From: Fidelibacterota bacterium
GTDB taxonomy: Bacteria > Fidelibacterota > UBA8477 > JABMPR01
DNA length: 45,627 bases
Direction: 5' to 3'
Assembly: GCA_016845065.1 (NCBI GenBank)
Contig: JAERTG010000097.1
Location: forward strand, 1 to 45,627
Both the position numbers and the translations under genes were made by a program. Of this stretch, positions 1 through 9,077 are shown piece after piece (within the stretch, counting starts at the first letter, position 1; every line of letters begins with the position of its first letter). Under the pieces are notes generated by a model. That model had not been told where the DNA came from and did no database searches. It worked only from the letters and a program-made list of their open reading frames with translations.

Positions 1-110
1 TAAAACATGGTAGCAGCAGTGGCAGCCATGATGATAATACCAACCATCACCTCTATGAGAGTGAAACCAGGTGAACTTCTGGTTACCCATGCCTGCCGCT
101 TCTGCTTCAT
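1..110 (-). CDS. type IV pilin-like prepilin, 3' part cut by window edge
   Basis: Only the first 36 or so codons are inside the window. The reading starts with ATG at 110, directly after the pilT stop codon (TAA then ATG, no gap). The protein begins with a basic leader of about 15 residues, then Gly followed by FTLIEVMVG and a hydrophobic run. That is the class III prepilin signature, with cleavage expected between Gly and Phe by a PilD-type peptidase and Glu at mature position 5. The leader contains Trp and Pro, slightly unusual but compatible. The gene probably encodes a pseudopilin or minor pilin translated in the same operon as pilT. The subunit type cannot be decided without the C-terminal part, which lies beyond the left edge. 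Confidence 0.85.
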   Translation of the reverse strand, partial: MKQKRQAWVTRSSPGFTLIEVMVGIIIMAATAATMF

Positions 111-1169
111 TTATAAAATTCCCTGTTCAAACAGCTTGGGATTATCTGCAATTTGAGCTGCAGCAGCGCGTGATATCTTACCCTGACTTACCAAACGCTG
201 TAAGTCCTGATCCAATGTCTGCATACCGTCGACTCCACCGGCTTGAATCACGGATGGAATCTGATAAATCTTATCCTCACGAATAAGATTTCTCACAGCT
301 GAGTTAGCTATCATTATTTCACAACCTGGAACACGACCCTTGTCATCCTTGGTCTTTAAAAGTTTCTGTGCAATAACTGCCACGAGACTTTCAGAGAGCA
401 TGGAGCGCACCTGTCCCTTCTGGGCGACAGGAAAAATATCTATAATACGATCTATAGTTTTTGAAGCGCTTGAAGTATGGAGGGTGGACATAACGAGGTG
501 ACCTGTTTCCGCTGCGGTCAATGCCAACTGAATGGTCTCAAGATCTCGCATTTCTCCAACAAGGATCACATCTGGATCTTCACGGAGAGCAGAACGCAAG
601 GCGTTGGCAAAACTATCTGTGGAAATCCCCAGCTCACGCTGGTTCACCAGACAGTTTTTACTCTCGTGATAATATTCAACTGGATCTTCAATAGTAATAA
701 TATGTGCTTCACGGTGCTCATTGATATGATCCACCATGGCTGCCAGGGTTGTAGATTTTCCAGATCCCGTAGGTCCAGTAAGGAGAATCAAACCTCTATC
801 GCGCATGGCCAGTTTAGCCAAAACCGGTGGAACATCCAATTCATCAAAGCCCTTGATATCAGTTGGGATAGTTCTGAACACCCCTGCGACACCTCGGATT
901 TGCTTGAAGAAGTTTACTCTAAATCGGCCTCTCCCCTCCAACTCCTTAGAAAAGTCTATTTCCTTTCTAGAGTGAAACCGTTTCAGTTGATCATCATTCA
1001 TAACCTCTGAAGCAATCTGCTCCATCTCCTCTTTACTGAGAAGTGGCAGATTTAATTTCCGCATGGTTCCGTTTATACGGACCATTGGAATGGCACCTAC
1101 GCTTAAATGTAGATCTGAGGATCCACTCTCAAGCGCATAACCAAGTAATTGGTCTATCTTAGAAGCCAT
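111..1169 (-). CDS. pilT: PilT-type twitching motility ATPase
   Basis: 352 residues, close to the usual 345-375 for PilT. This cytoplasmic hexameric ATPase powers type IV pilus retraction. The Walker A motif GPTGSGKS lies at residues 132-139. It is followed by the Asp box region, a Walker B region ending LVGEMRD, the His box GHLVMSTLHT and the C-terminal AVRNLIRE motif, which matches the AIRNLIRE signature separating PilT from the extension ATPases PilB and GspE. The short N-terminal PAS-like domain is present, without the GspE N-terminal extension of PilB. Start is ATG at 1169. It sits 5 bases downstream of one prepilin gene and directly abuts another, so the three are probably co-transcribed. 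PilU is a possible alternative name, but the AVRNLIRE motif favours PilT. Confidence 0.95.
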   Translation of the reverse strand: MASKIDQLLGYALESGSSDLHLSVGAIPMVRINGTMRKLNLPLLSKEEMEQIASEVMNDDQLKRFHSRKEIDFSKELEGRGRFRVNFFKQIRGVAGVFRTIPTDIKGFDELDVPPVLAKLAMRDRGLILLTGPTGSGKSTTLAAMVDHINEHREAHIITIEDPVEYYHESKNCLVNQRELGISTDSFANALRSALREDPDVILVGEMRDLETIQLALTAAETGHLVMSTLHTSSASKTIDRIIDIFPVAQKGQVRSMLSESLVAVIAQKLLKTKDDKGRVPGCEIMIANSAVRNLIREDKIYQIPSVIQAGGVDGMQTLDQDLQRLVSQGKISRAAAAQIADNPKLFEQGIL

Positions 1170-1174
1170 TAGAA

Positions 1175-1594
1175 TTATTCTTCTTCGTCGAAGCCGTAAC
1201 CGGTGAATTTACCGTTTTCAGTTTCATAACGAACTTCGTGACCAGCACCTTGTTTCATTTCTTCTGTACTTAAAGCTGTGATTTCAGAAATTCCATCCCC
1301 ACCACCAATAATTGTAAATACCCATTGGCGTTTGGTTGCACTCTTCATCTGAATGTATTTAGGCTCTAATTGTCCTTCTACGTCATCTGGCCATTCTCCT
1401 CTGTCCTGGTAATACATTTGGGCAGCATTCCAGATCGAACCAATTGCGGATTGAGCATCAGATGCATAGGCACCTTTTACATAGTTTTGGTAGATCGGGA
1501 AGGCTACCGCAGCCAGAATGGCGACAATAATAACAACGACCAACACCTCAATTAGGGTAAAGCCGGATTCCCGGGTTATCAGGTTCTGTTTCAT
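1175..1594 (-). CDS. type IV pilin-like prepilin (139 aa)
   Basis: A small secreted pilin-fold protein. A short leader ends in Gly, followed by FTLIEVLVVVIIVAILAAV, a complete class III prepilin cleavage and assembly segment with Glu5. The rest fits the extended alpha1 helix (YQNYVKGAYASDAQSAIGS) and a short soluble head with an acidic C-terminus. There is no disulfide pair, because the protein contains no Cys. Start is ATG at 1594, with a strong AAGGAGAG ribosome-binding site just upstream. It lies 5 bases upstream of pilT and is probably co-transcribed with it. The small head could suit a major pilin, minor pilin or type II secretion pseudopilin; the pilT linkage favours a type IV pilus role. 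Confidence 0.9.
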   Translation of the reverse strand: MKQNLITRESGFTLIEVLVVVIIVAILAAVAFPIYQNYVKGAYASDAQSAIGSIWNAAQMYYQDRGEWPDDVEGQLEPKYIQMKSATKRQWVFTIIGGGDGISEITALSTEEMKQGAGHEVRYETENGKFTGYGFDEEE

Positions 1595-1765
1595 CTTCTC
1601 TCCTTAAAAAATTATAATGCTCTTTTACTCATTTCAGCGGCGCAAGATACATGCGACACTATGGACATTCAATTCGTACAGGATAAAGAAATGATAACAG
1701 AATTTTGATATACATCACATGATGCAAAAATGGACTTTACCATATCGGGGGAGATTCAACTGATA

Positions 1766-1818
1766 ATAGGTATGTTTGTGTTAACTAACTTACGAGCTTT
1801 GATACAAAACATACCTAT
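1766..1818. repeat. 12-bp perfect inverted repeat in intergenic region
   Basis: ATAGGTATGTTT at 1766-1777 is matched by its exact reverse complement at 1807-1818, with 29 bases between. It lies between the stop of the nucleobase permease and the start of the 139-aa prepilin, both on the minus strand. It is AT-rich, has a long loop and no T-run, so it is a poor terminator. An operator or a processed leader hairpin upstream of the pilin gene is possible. Confidence 0.5.
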
Positions 1819-1865
1819 AACTGGCCTCGTGCAATTTGACGAGAACATATACTCTGTCTATGTGA

Positions 1866-3185
1866 TCAGGCAATCAATGCAAGGATAGCAAAAACATCAA
1901 TTACCCAAAGCATGGCTGATACCTCATCACGTTTGCCATGTATTAATTTGATTAATGTCCAACTCAGGAAACCCCAGATAATTCCCTGCGTGATACTGAA
2001 TGTGAGCGGGATAAGCAACATGGCAATGAATGCTGGTATGGCATTATCCATTTCACTCCATGATATTTTCCGCACCGGCTTCATCATAAAGACACCCACC
2101 AAAACCAGCGCAGGTGCGGTGGCAATGCTGGGGATTATGGATAATAGTGGTGATAAAAACATAAATGGGATAAAAAGGAGACCTGCAACCAAAGCTGTGA
2201 GGCCTGTTCTCCCACCCTCTTCAATGCCTGTAGCTGATTCAATATAACTGGTACCAGAACTGGTGCCGACCAATCCGGATATTGTCGTGGAAAATCCATC
2301 AACAATGAGGGACTGTTTAATATTGCGAGGCTCACCATCCTCCGATTTAAGGTCACCTGCTTCAGCGACACCAACAAAGGTGGAAATACTATCAAACATA
2401 TCTGTGAAGAGAAAGGCAAAGATGACAGGGATCATGGCGAATTTCAAGGCTCCCATTAAATCAAGGGCAAACAATAAGGAAAAATCTGGAGCTGCAAAAA
2501 TTCCGTTGAAACTCACGAGCGTTGAGGTGCCAAAATTTATGCTGCTGGCATCACCCCACAAGCGACCGATGGGGATGGCAAGGAGGGTCGTGGCGATTAT
2601 ACCAATAATGAGGGCTCCCTTGTAACGCGCCACAACCAGAACCGAGGTGATCAACAGACCGATCAGGAAGGTGATAACAGCTGGGGTGAGCTCACCCAAT
2701 CCCACCAAAGTTGCAGGATTCGCTACAATAAAATTGGCATTCTTGAATCCAATGAATGTAATGAAAAGACCAATACCTGCTGCAATAGCATAACGTAGTT
2801 GCGTTGGGATTGCATGTACAATCATGGTTCGGATATTGAAAATGGAGAGTAATAGAAATACGATCCCTGAGAGAAATACCGCTCCCAGCGCTGTTTCCCA
2901 TGGAATACCCATACCGAGAACGATACCATAGGTAAAGAAAGCATTTATTCCCATGCCCGGTGCAAGTAGAATTGGATTGTTTGCATAGATTCCCATGGCA
3001 ATGGAACTGAAAGCGCTGACCAGAACTGTGGCGGTCAAGACTGCTGTAAACGACATCCCAGTAGCACTTAATATGGCTGGATTGACAACAATGATATACA
3101 TGGTTGCCAGAAAACTGGTTACCCCAGCAATGACTTCTGTTTTTACATCACTGCCAAATTCTTCCAATCGAAAATTCTTCAGCAT
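1866..3185 (-). CDS. NCS2-family AzgA-type purine nucleobase permease
   Basis: 439 residues, all-helical and hydrophobic, consistent with the 14-helix UraA/NAT fold. The N-terminal region carries NPILLAPGMGINAFFTYG, the hallmark of the AzgA/PbuG subgroup of NCS2 proton symporters for adenine, guanine and hypoxanthine. The mid-region FLFTDMFDSISTFVGV and GTSSGTSYIESATGIEEGGRTGL also match that subgroup and hold the substrate-binding acidic residues. It likely imports purine bases for salvage through the inner membrane. Start is ATG at 3185, preceded by a GGGAGATTAAG ribosome-binding site. It is a single gene, divergent from the amidase across a 256-base gap. I looked for a purine riboswitch in the upstream gap and saw none. 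Substrate choice between adenine and guanine/hypoxanthine cannot be read from the sequence. Confidence 0.9.
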   Translation of the reverse strand: MLKNFRLEEFGSDVKTEVIAGVTSFLATMYIIVVNPAILSATGMSFTAVLTATVLVSAFSSIAMGIYANNPILLAPGMGINAFFTYGIVLGMGIPWETALGAVFLSGIVFLLLSIFNIRTMIVHAIPTQLRYAIAAGIGLFITFIGFKNANFIVANPATLVGLGELTPAVITFLIGLLITSVLVVARYKGALIIGIIATTLLAIPIGRLWGDASSINFGTSTLVSFNGIFAAPDFSLLFALDLMGALKFAMIPVIFAFLFTDMFDSISTFVGVAEAGDLKSEDGEPRNIKQSLIVDGFSTTISGLVGTSSGTSYIESATGIEEGGRTGLTALVAGLLFIPFMFLSPLLSIIPSIATAPALVLVGVFMMKPVRKISWSEMDNAIPAFIAMLLIPLTFSITQGIIWGFLSWTLIKLIHGKRDEVSAMLWVIDVFAILALIA

Positions 3186-3441
3186 CTTAATCTCCCTGGT
3201 TTTTTTGTGAGCTTTCTAGTATAACAACTTTTAAGATTGAGGCAATTGGGAGAACACCACAATAATTTGAAGATACAGGTTTCAGTCTGTGTTCTTAATT
3301 GGGATTTATATGCTTCAGGAATGTATTGAATGAACTCAAAATTTTTTCCTGATTTGTAAAGTAGGGAAAACATTCGTTAGTAAGTACTACATCATTCTAT
3401 TTTGATGGCAGAATGGATCAAATTAGTAAAGGATTAACCAT

Positions 3442-5448
3442 ATGACCTTCAAGCTTAGATTTTTAGCCTTGCTCATCTTGCTCTCAGGATTCACAAGCGC
3501 ACAAGAGAAAACCCCCAGGCTCGAAATCTTTCATCCCAAATCCGATATGCAATTCTGGGTGGATCGCATTGAGGTAGCAGGCTTTATCCCACCAGGTTCA
3601 GAAGTCACAGTTGATGGGATCGTTGTGGTTCCTGATAATGAAGGTTTATTCCGCCATTTAATAGATTTGGACCAACCGGAAGTTTTTATTCCGATTACAG
3701 AAACATCTGGAACAGACATCTCCCATGACACCATCCGGGTATTCCATCGTAACCCTGACCACATGACTTCAGACAGTGTTTTTATTAACAATAATATTCC
3801 TGAAGTGCTTACCATCCAGCTGGGTTATCCCACTGGTGGGAGCTATAATGGTTCAGAAGTTAGTCTAAGAGGTCGGACACACCCCGATGCCCTGCTCCTG
3901 ATGAATGGTGATACTGTGGAAGTTTTTGATTCAGGAGCCTTCACCCGTCACGTAGATATTCATCGTGGTGAAAATAAATTCGAGTTTACAGCAACTTTGA
4001 ATGATACCATAGTCAGAGAGCTGGTCACCCTTTCCAGACCATTGGAGCGGGAGGTCCTGTCTGCTCTCGATAAAAAAAGTGCACAACCTGCTCGAGAGCG
4101 ATGGGCAATCGTCGGAGATCACCTCATACTTGGCGTCGAGGGTCCTCCCTCTGAGTCTGTCTACTTTAAGATTCCTGGAATCACCGGCTGGACAAAGATG
4201 ACTGAAAATACACCGGGTTACTATACGTATTCTCACCATCTCTTGAATATTGATAGAGAGATAAATACTAAAGTGGTTTACCGACTTGGTACTTTTTCGA
4301 AGAAGGTCAGCAGTGCTCCTCTACGCATCTTGACAGATGCCCTGGGAGGGTTGACTGTTCATGAAGATACACGTGTGTATGACACACCTACAACAGACCA
4401 GCTCTTCTTTCCTCTGGCAGATTCAGTTTCTCTCCAGATTATTGGTTTGGAAAACAGGATGTATCGAATTCGTCTGGGACAATACAGGACAGCATATGTT
4501 CTTGCAGACCGTGTTGATCTCGATCCCCGGAGCAAACTCAACAGCCCACATTATCTCGGGTCCATGCGCGGTGAAAACGAAAATGATTGGGCAGTATTTC
4601 GAATCCGAACTGGTTCTATTCGACTCCCCTTTGAAATCAAAGAAAAAGCCCGACCAGCGCGTTTAGAGTTAAAAGTATATGGCGCTAAACAGGGATGGGA
4701 GTGGACCACCTACCCTGAAGGTGATTCTGTAATTGCCTATCTAGAGCGTAGTCAGCCAGAGGATTTGCTTTGGCAGATGGACTTCTTCCCAAAAAATAGT
4801 TTCTGGGGATGGTATGGTCGCTATGAAGGCGAGTATCTGGTAATAGGTGTTCGTAAGGCGCCTGAAATCTCCAGTGAAAATCCCTTCGCAAACCTGAAGA
4901 TCGAAATTGATCCTGGCCATGGCGGTTGGCAACGTGGTGCCCGAGGGATAACGGGCTATGCAGAGGCTGATGCCAACTTACGTTATAGCCTAAAACTTGA
5001 GAAGCTTCTGCTTGAGGCTGGTGCTACTGTTTTTCTAACCCGTCGAGATGACCACCAGATAAGCCTGGCCGACAGAGCCAGGATTGCCCGTGAGGACAGC
5101 ATCCATATATTTGTCATGGCTCATAATAACGCACCGGGTGCAAGTCGAAACATTATGGAAGCAAAAGGTGCATCGACTTTTTACACCTGGCCTAGTGCCA
5201 AGGGCTTAAGTGATGCGCTCTATCCACATATGCATGACATGGGGATTGAGACATCTGGTAAGGTTGTGCGCTATTACTACTACCTTACTCGACAAACTGA
5301 GTATTTGGTATACCTCATTGAGGGAGCGTTTATGACAAATCCTCAGGAGGAAATGTTTTTACTTTCCGAAGAAGGTCTGGATGCCCTGGCACTGGCAGCC
5401 TTTAGGGGGCTGGAAGCTTTCTTACTGGAAAAAGTCGAAAATCCCTAG
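3442..5448 (+). CDS. secreted N-acetylmuramoyl-L-alanine amidase (Amidase_3)
   Basis: 668 residues. An N-terminal signal peptide of about 20 residues probably ends at TSA-QEK. A long region of about 460 residues follows, rich in beta strands and with Ig-like stretches (VTVDG, VSLRGRTHPDALLLMNG), of unknown function and perhaps cell-wall or periplasmic targeting. The catalytic Amidase_3 domain occupies roughly residues 485-665. It has the zinc and catalytic residues expected of AmiC/CwlM-type enzymes: DPGHGG with His493, Glu508, AHNNA with His561 and a late Glu at 636-637. The enzyme should cleave the MurNAc-L-Ala bond of peptidoglycan in the periplasm, with roles in daughter-cell separation or turnover. 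The large N-terminal region makes it much longer than E. coli AmiC (about 417 aa). The ATG start gives a clean signal peptide. Confidence 0.9.
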   Translation: MTFKLRFLALLILLSGFTSAQEKTPRLEIFHPKSDMQFWVDRIEVAGFIPPGSEVTVDGIVVVPDNEGLFRHLIDLDQPEVFIPITETSGTDISHDTIRVFHRNPDHMTSDSVFINNNIPEVLTIQLGYPTGGSYNGSEVSLRGRTHPDALLLMNGDTVEVFDSGAFTRHVDIHRGENKFEFTATLNDTIVRELVTLSRPLEREVLSALDKKSAQPARERWAIVGDHLILGVEGPPSESVYFKIPGITGWTKMTENTPGYYTYSHHLLNIDREINTKVVYRLGTFSKKVSSAPLRILTDALGGLTVHEDTRVYDTPTTDQLFFPLADSVSLQIIGLENRMYRIRLGQYRTAYVLADRVDLDPRSKLNSPHYLGSMRGENENDWAVFRIRTGSIRLPFEIKEKARPARLELKVYGAKQGWEWTTYPEGDSVIAYLERSQPEDLLWQMDFFPKNSFWGWYGRYEGEYLVIGVRKAPEISSENPFANLKIEIDPGHGGWQRGARGITGYAEADANLRYSLKLEKLLLEAGATVFLTRRDDHQISLADRARIAREDSIHIFVMAHNNAPGASRNIMEAKGASTFYTWPSAKGLSDALYPHMHDMGIETSGKVVRYYYYLTRQTEYLVYLIEGAFMTNPQEEMFLLSEEGLDALALAAFRGLEAFLLEKVENP

Positions 5449-5597
5449 ATGCTGAGATTTTGTTTTCATTGACAATCAAGTATTCACTTTTCCAGTTTTT
5501 AACTGCCTGCTTAAACTCTAGATTATAGGCCTGAATAAATCAGATGATTAATAAAATATAACAGATATAAACGATTTTACGAGAGGAACGAACACTG

Positions 5598-7091
5598 ATG
5601 TCACTTTTCAACCTGAGCTACAATAATTTGAATGAACTTCCCGACGGTCAAGAGGCCTACATATTTGGCATTTTTTCTGATTTTGGAATCACTAAAAAAT
5701 TTAAAGAGGATCACCCAAAGCTATCAAAAAAATTAGATCTGGCCATTGAGAATGGTGAATTTGAGGCTAAGCTAAATCAAGTGATGGTCATGTACACCCC
5801 GGATTGTGATACAGCGAAGCGCTATATCGCCATAGGTCTTGGAGACTCAGGGAAATACACTGCGGACTATCTACGTCAAGCAAGTGCAACTGCTGCAAAG
5901 AAGTGTATTGATCTCAAACTGAGCTCATTTGCCATAGAGTTCATGGGTGAAGACAATCTGACTATCGATGATGCTCAAGCCTTAGCTGAAGGACTGGTCA
6001 TGGGAAGTTATCGCTTCCTGAATTATAAGAAGCAGGCAGATGATGCTTTCGCCGGATTTCAATCTGTTATCGCCACTGCAGATGCAGACATCACGAATGC
6101 ACTTGGGTATGGAATGAGTATTTCAGGTGGAGTTGTGTTAGCCAGAGATCTTGGCAACCATCCCTCAAATGTTGCTACACCGACCTATCTCGCTGATACT
6201 GCAGAGGCCATAGCTGAAAAAGGTGGTATGAAGATCACCATTTACGAGCGTGAAGATTTTGAAAAATTAGGATTTGGTGGTATCGGAGGAGTTGCTCAGG
6301 GCTCTGACGTACCTCCAAAGTTTATCATCATGGAGTACATGGGTGGTGATAGTAGTGCCAAGACACTTGGACTGGTTGGTAAAGGGCTCACATTTGATTC
6401 AGGTGGTATTTCCATCAAACCATCCGCTGGCATGGATGAGATGAAATTCGATATGCTGGGTGGAGCCGCCGTTCTGGGTATTATGTCTGTGGTTGCAGAT
6501 ATCAAACCCAACTTGAATATCATTGCCGTAGTCCCATCTACAGAAAACATGAATGGAGGCGAAGCATATAAGCCAGGAGACATTCTCACGGCCTATAATG
6601 GCAAGACCATTGAAATTTTGAACACTGATGCCGAGGGCCGCCTCATCCTTGCCGATGGTCTCTCCTATATCACCGATAAATACGAGCTAGATGGTGTGGT
6701 AGACTTCGCCACCCTGACAGGTGCCGTCGTTGTTGCCCTGGGTCACCGCTATAGTGGCATAATGACCAATGATCAAGATTTTGCTGACCAGCTTCTTGAT
6801 GTTGGGGAAAAGACACAGGATCGTGTATGGCAGATGCCTATGGACGACGAGTATGCCGAGGATATCAAATCTACCATTGCCGACGTAAAAAACACGGGTG
6901 CCGGCCGAACTGCAGGTACCATAGCAGCAGGTGCATTTCTCCGTGAATTCGTGAAAGAGGGTACTTCATGGTGTCATGTTGATATTGCGGGTTCAGGTTG
7001 GTTAAAGAAGGGTCGCCCCTATCTTCCAGATGGACCTTCGGGAGCCGGTGTCCGAATGATTATGGAGTTGATTAGAAGCTGGGAAAAGTAA
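5598..7091 (+). CDS. pepA: leucyl aminopeptidase, M17 family
   Basis: 497 residues, the normal PepA length. The C-terminal catalytic domain contains VGKGLTFDSGG (Lys262, Asp267), Lys274, KFDMLGG (Asp285) and NTDAEGRL (Asp344, Glu346, Arg348). These are all the metal ligands and catalytic Lys/Arg residues of M17 di-zinc aminopeptidases. It removes N-terminal amino acids in the cytosol, and some homologues also bind DNA, which the sequence cannot show here. The N-terminal domain is divergent, as usual for the family. ATG start, with GAGAGGA about 11 bases upstream. It is followed by plsX after only four bases, so the two are probably co-transcribed. Confidence 0.96.
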   Translation: MSLFNLSYNNLNELPDGQEAYIFGIFSDFGITKKFKEDHPKLSKKLDLAIENGEFEAKLNQVMVMYTPDCDTAKRYIAIGLGDSGKYTADYLRQASATAAKKCIDLKLSSFAIEFMGEDNLTIDDAQALAEGLVMGSYRFLNYKKQADDAFAGFQSVIATADADITNALGYGMSISGGVVLARDLGNHPSNVATPTYLADTAEAIAEKGGMKITIYEREDFEKLGFGGIGGVAQGSDVPPKFIIMEYMGGDSSAKTLGLVGKGLTFDSGGISIKPSAGMDEMKFDMLGGAAVLGIMSVVADIKPNLNIIAVVPSTENMNGGEAYKPGDILTAYNGKTIEILNTDAEGRLILADGLSYITDKYELDGVVDFATLTGAVVVALGHRYSGIMTNDQDFADQLLDVGEKTQDRVWQMPMDDEYAEDIKSTIADVKNTGAGRTAGTIAAGAFLREFVKEGTSWCHVDIAGSGWLKKGRPYLPDGPSGAGVRMIMELIRSWEK

Positions 7092-7095
7092 ATAC

Positions 7096-8166
7096 TTGAG
7101 AAATTATCGTATAGCAGTTGACGGTATGGGCGGCGACAACGGTCCCAAGGCTGTAGTTGAAGGAGTCTGTAGAGCTTGTGAAGCAGGGAATCTTCATGTT
7201 CTCCTTGCAGGTGACCAGGAAATTCTGGAAGCTGAATTAGCTCATTTTCCAAAAGTCAGGGAGTTTATTGAGATTATCCACGCCCCCCAATCCATACCCA
7301 TGGATGCTAAGCCAAAGGAGATTTTCGATAAGTATCCTGAATCTTCCATGATCAAGGCCGCTGAGATAGTTTCAACCGGTCAGGCCGACGCCCTCATTTC
7401 AGCAGGAAATACAGGTGCTCTCATTCTCGCAAGCGCTCAGAAGATACCTCGAATTAAAACCGTACACCGAACTGCATTGGCTGCAGTGTACCCTACTAGT
7501 AATGAGCTCAATCGTAAAGATATCTTTTCTCTCATTCTGGATGTTGGTGCCAATATCACTGTGGACCGAGATCATATGATCCACTTCGCCCTCATGGGAA
7601 ATGCATATTCTCAAAAGGTCACTGGTGTTGAAAGACCTCTTGTAGGGCTTCTAAACATGGGATCGGAAAACAATAAGGGTGGACCTAAATACATTGAGGT
7701 GAATCGGATTCTTGAATCTTTGCCACAGATAAATTTCTATGGCAACATTGAAGGCAGCGATCTCATGAAGGGCGTTGTCGATGTAGTGATTACAGAAGGA
7801 TTCAAAGGTAACATCGCAGTTAAAACAATGGAAAGTATGGCCGAGGCTGCCATGGGATTAGGTCGCATGGCATTCCAGAAGAAACTTATCTGGAAAATTG
7901 GTATGATGTTACTCTCCGGTGGTATCCGCAAAGTTAAGAAAATTAGTGACTATCAGGAATATGGTGGTGCCCCTATCCTGGGACTCGAAAAGTTGGTTTT
8001 AAAATGTCATGGCAAATCAACCCCGCGTGCAATTGATAATGCTATCAAACTAGCGGTTAAGTGTGCCCGGGACGATTTGGTCGGCAATATGAAGGCAGGT
8101 ATCAACGCTTTTGAGCAAGAATTTACGCATCCGGATTATGATCATATCACCGGCTATGACACCTGA
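7096..8166 (+). CDS. plsX: phosphate acyltransferase PlsX
   Basis: 356 residues. Starts with the family signature IAVDGMGGDNGP and contains ALISAGNTGALI, LDVGAN, NMGSENNKG and VITEGFKGNIAVKTMES, all PlsX landmarks. PlsX converts acyl-ACP and phosphate to acyl-phosphate at the inner membrane face, feeding PlsY in phospholipid synthesis. The only sensible start is TTG at 7096, four bases after the pepA stop, with GGGAAAAG as a weak ribosome-binding site inside the pepA end. plsX is often followed by fabH and other fab genes; here it is followed by unrelated small secreted and membrane proteins. Confidence 0.96.
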   Translation: MRNYRIAVDGMGGDNGPKAVVEGVCRACEAGNLHVLLAGDQEILEAELAHFPKVREFIEIIHAPQSIPMDAKPKEIFDKYPESSMIKAAEIVSTGQADALISAGNTGALILASAQKIPRIKTVHRTALAAVYPTSNELNRKDIFSLILDVGANITVDRDHMIHFALMGNAYSQKVTGVERPLVGLLNMGSENNKGGPKYIEVNRILESLPQINFYGNIEGSDLMKGVVDVVITEGFKGNIAVKTMESMAEAAMGLGRMAFQKKLIWKIGMMLLSGGIRKVKKISDYQEYGGAPILGLEKLVLKCHGKSTPRAIDNAIKLAVKCARDDLVGNMKAGINAFEQEFTHPDYDHITGYDT

Positions 8167-8245
8167 TAACATCGATTAGCTTTTTGAAATAAATATTGAT
8201 ATCACTCTCCCCTGACTTAAAATTGATCGAAATTGAGTTAAGCAG

Positions 8246-8692
8246 ATGAAAAGACCAAAACTGATATCAATATTAGCTCGATTGTTTTTATTACTAATCC
8301 TGACAGGTATAAACATTGCTGGTCAACCAGCCGTTAGCGAAAATTCAGAACTCGCTTCGTACGCCCAGGATTTGTATCGACAGATGGGAATTGATATGCC
8401 TCGCTCTACCTTTGATTTGCAGGACAAGGAGTCCTGGGGCAGAGTTTTTGTGATTCAGATTGTAAGTAGAAATACAACACTATCTGATGATCTCCTTCAA
8501 GCATTTCTTGTGGGAGGGGCTGTTTCACAGCATGCCAGGAGTCCTATAGATCATGTTGTGGTTGTTGCAGATCTTGAGTTTAGCAATAGCAAAGCCATGG
8601 TCCTTAGAGCGGATGGAGCTTGTTGCTCGAAGCTTTTCAACAATAGAATGACCGTAGATGTTTTCACACGGGACTGTCTGCGGATGGAATAG
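8246..8692 (+). CDS. small secreted protein of unknown function (148 aa)
   Basis: Not recognised. An N-terminal basic and hydrophobic segment (residues 1-26) ending near NIAGQ looks like a signal peptide. The mature part of about 120 residues has mixed alpha/beta character. It contains a CC pair followed by a third Cys near the C-terminus (GACCSKLF, then DCLRME), so a disulfide is possible in the periplasm. The ATG start follows a weak purine-rich region. It lies 79 bases after plsX and 39 bases before the next gene on the same strand, so it may share their transcript. No enzyme motif is visible. Confidence 0.65.
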   Translation: MKRPKLISILARLFLLLILTGINIAGQPAVSENSELASYAQDLYRQMGIDMPRSTFDLQDKESWGRVFVIQIVSRNTTLSDDLLQAFLVGGAVSQHARSPIDHVVVVADLEFSNSKAMVLRADGACCSKLFNNRMTVDVFTRDCLRME

Positions 8693-8731
8693 AATTAGTA
8701 AACTGAGTGGAATATGAAAAAGGAGAATAGA

Positions 8732-9025
8732 ATGTTCAAGAAATCAATGCTATTTATGGGTTCTTTGCTACTTATGGCATCTTCAGTCTTTGCAGCAAAC
8801 CCCTTCGAAGTAAGCATTTGGGAACGCTATGCTGAAGGTCTGGGTTGGGCAGTCGTTGCCTCAATTGGATTTTCAGGAGGTGTTGCTATTGCCCTGAAGG
8901 TTTTCGATTGGTTCTCATCTGATATTGAAGAATGGGAAGAAATCAAAAAAGGAAACTGGTCCGTTGCTATGATTTTTGTGGCAATGATCATAATGATCGG
9001 ACTTCTGGTACACAAAGTTATCTAA
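8732..9025 (+). CDS. small DUF350-like inner membrane protein
   Basis: 97 residues from ATG 8732. An ATG at 8714 is also in frame. However, an AAGGAG box at 8720-8725 lies six bases before 8732, and that start gives a better signal-like N-terminus, so I chose it. The sequence shows an N-terminal hydrophobic segment ending SVFA, a central helix (GWAVVASIGFSGGVAIAL) and a C-terminal helix after the phrase EEIKKGNWSVAMIF. That phrase closely resembles the EEIKKGNxAVA motif of DUF350 membrane proteins. Function in the family is poorly known, with links to envelope or redox stress. It ends just before a strong terminator, so it is the last gene of its unit. Confidence 0.7.
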   Translation: MFKKSMLFMGSLLLMASSVFAANPFEVSIWERYAEGLGWAVVASIGFSGGVAIALKVFDWFSSDIEEWEEIKKGNWSVAMIFVAMIIMIGLLVHKVI

Positions 9026-9049
9026 AACGATCTTCCAGGAAATTGAAAG

Positions 9050-9077
9050 GGGCAGGGAAAATCCTTGCCCTTTTTTT
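9050..9077 (+). terminator. intrinsic terminator after the small membrane protein
   Basis: GGGCAGGG at 9050-9057 pairs with CCTTGCCC at 9063-9070 (one G-U pair, loop AAAAT), followed by seven T residues at 9071-9077. This is a classic rho-independent terminator. The T-run overlaps the last bases of the convergent ABC-F gene. Confidence 0.93.

Noticed and set aside
477..1010. Plus-strand open frame of 177 aa
   Set aside because: It is antisense to pilT, which has all family motifs; no ribosome-binding site or recognisable domain.
3186..3441. Purine riboswitch upstream of the AzgA-type permease
   Set aside because: I looked for the conserved three-way junction elements and saw none.
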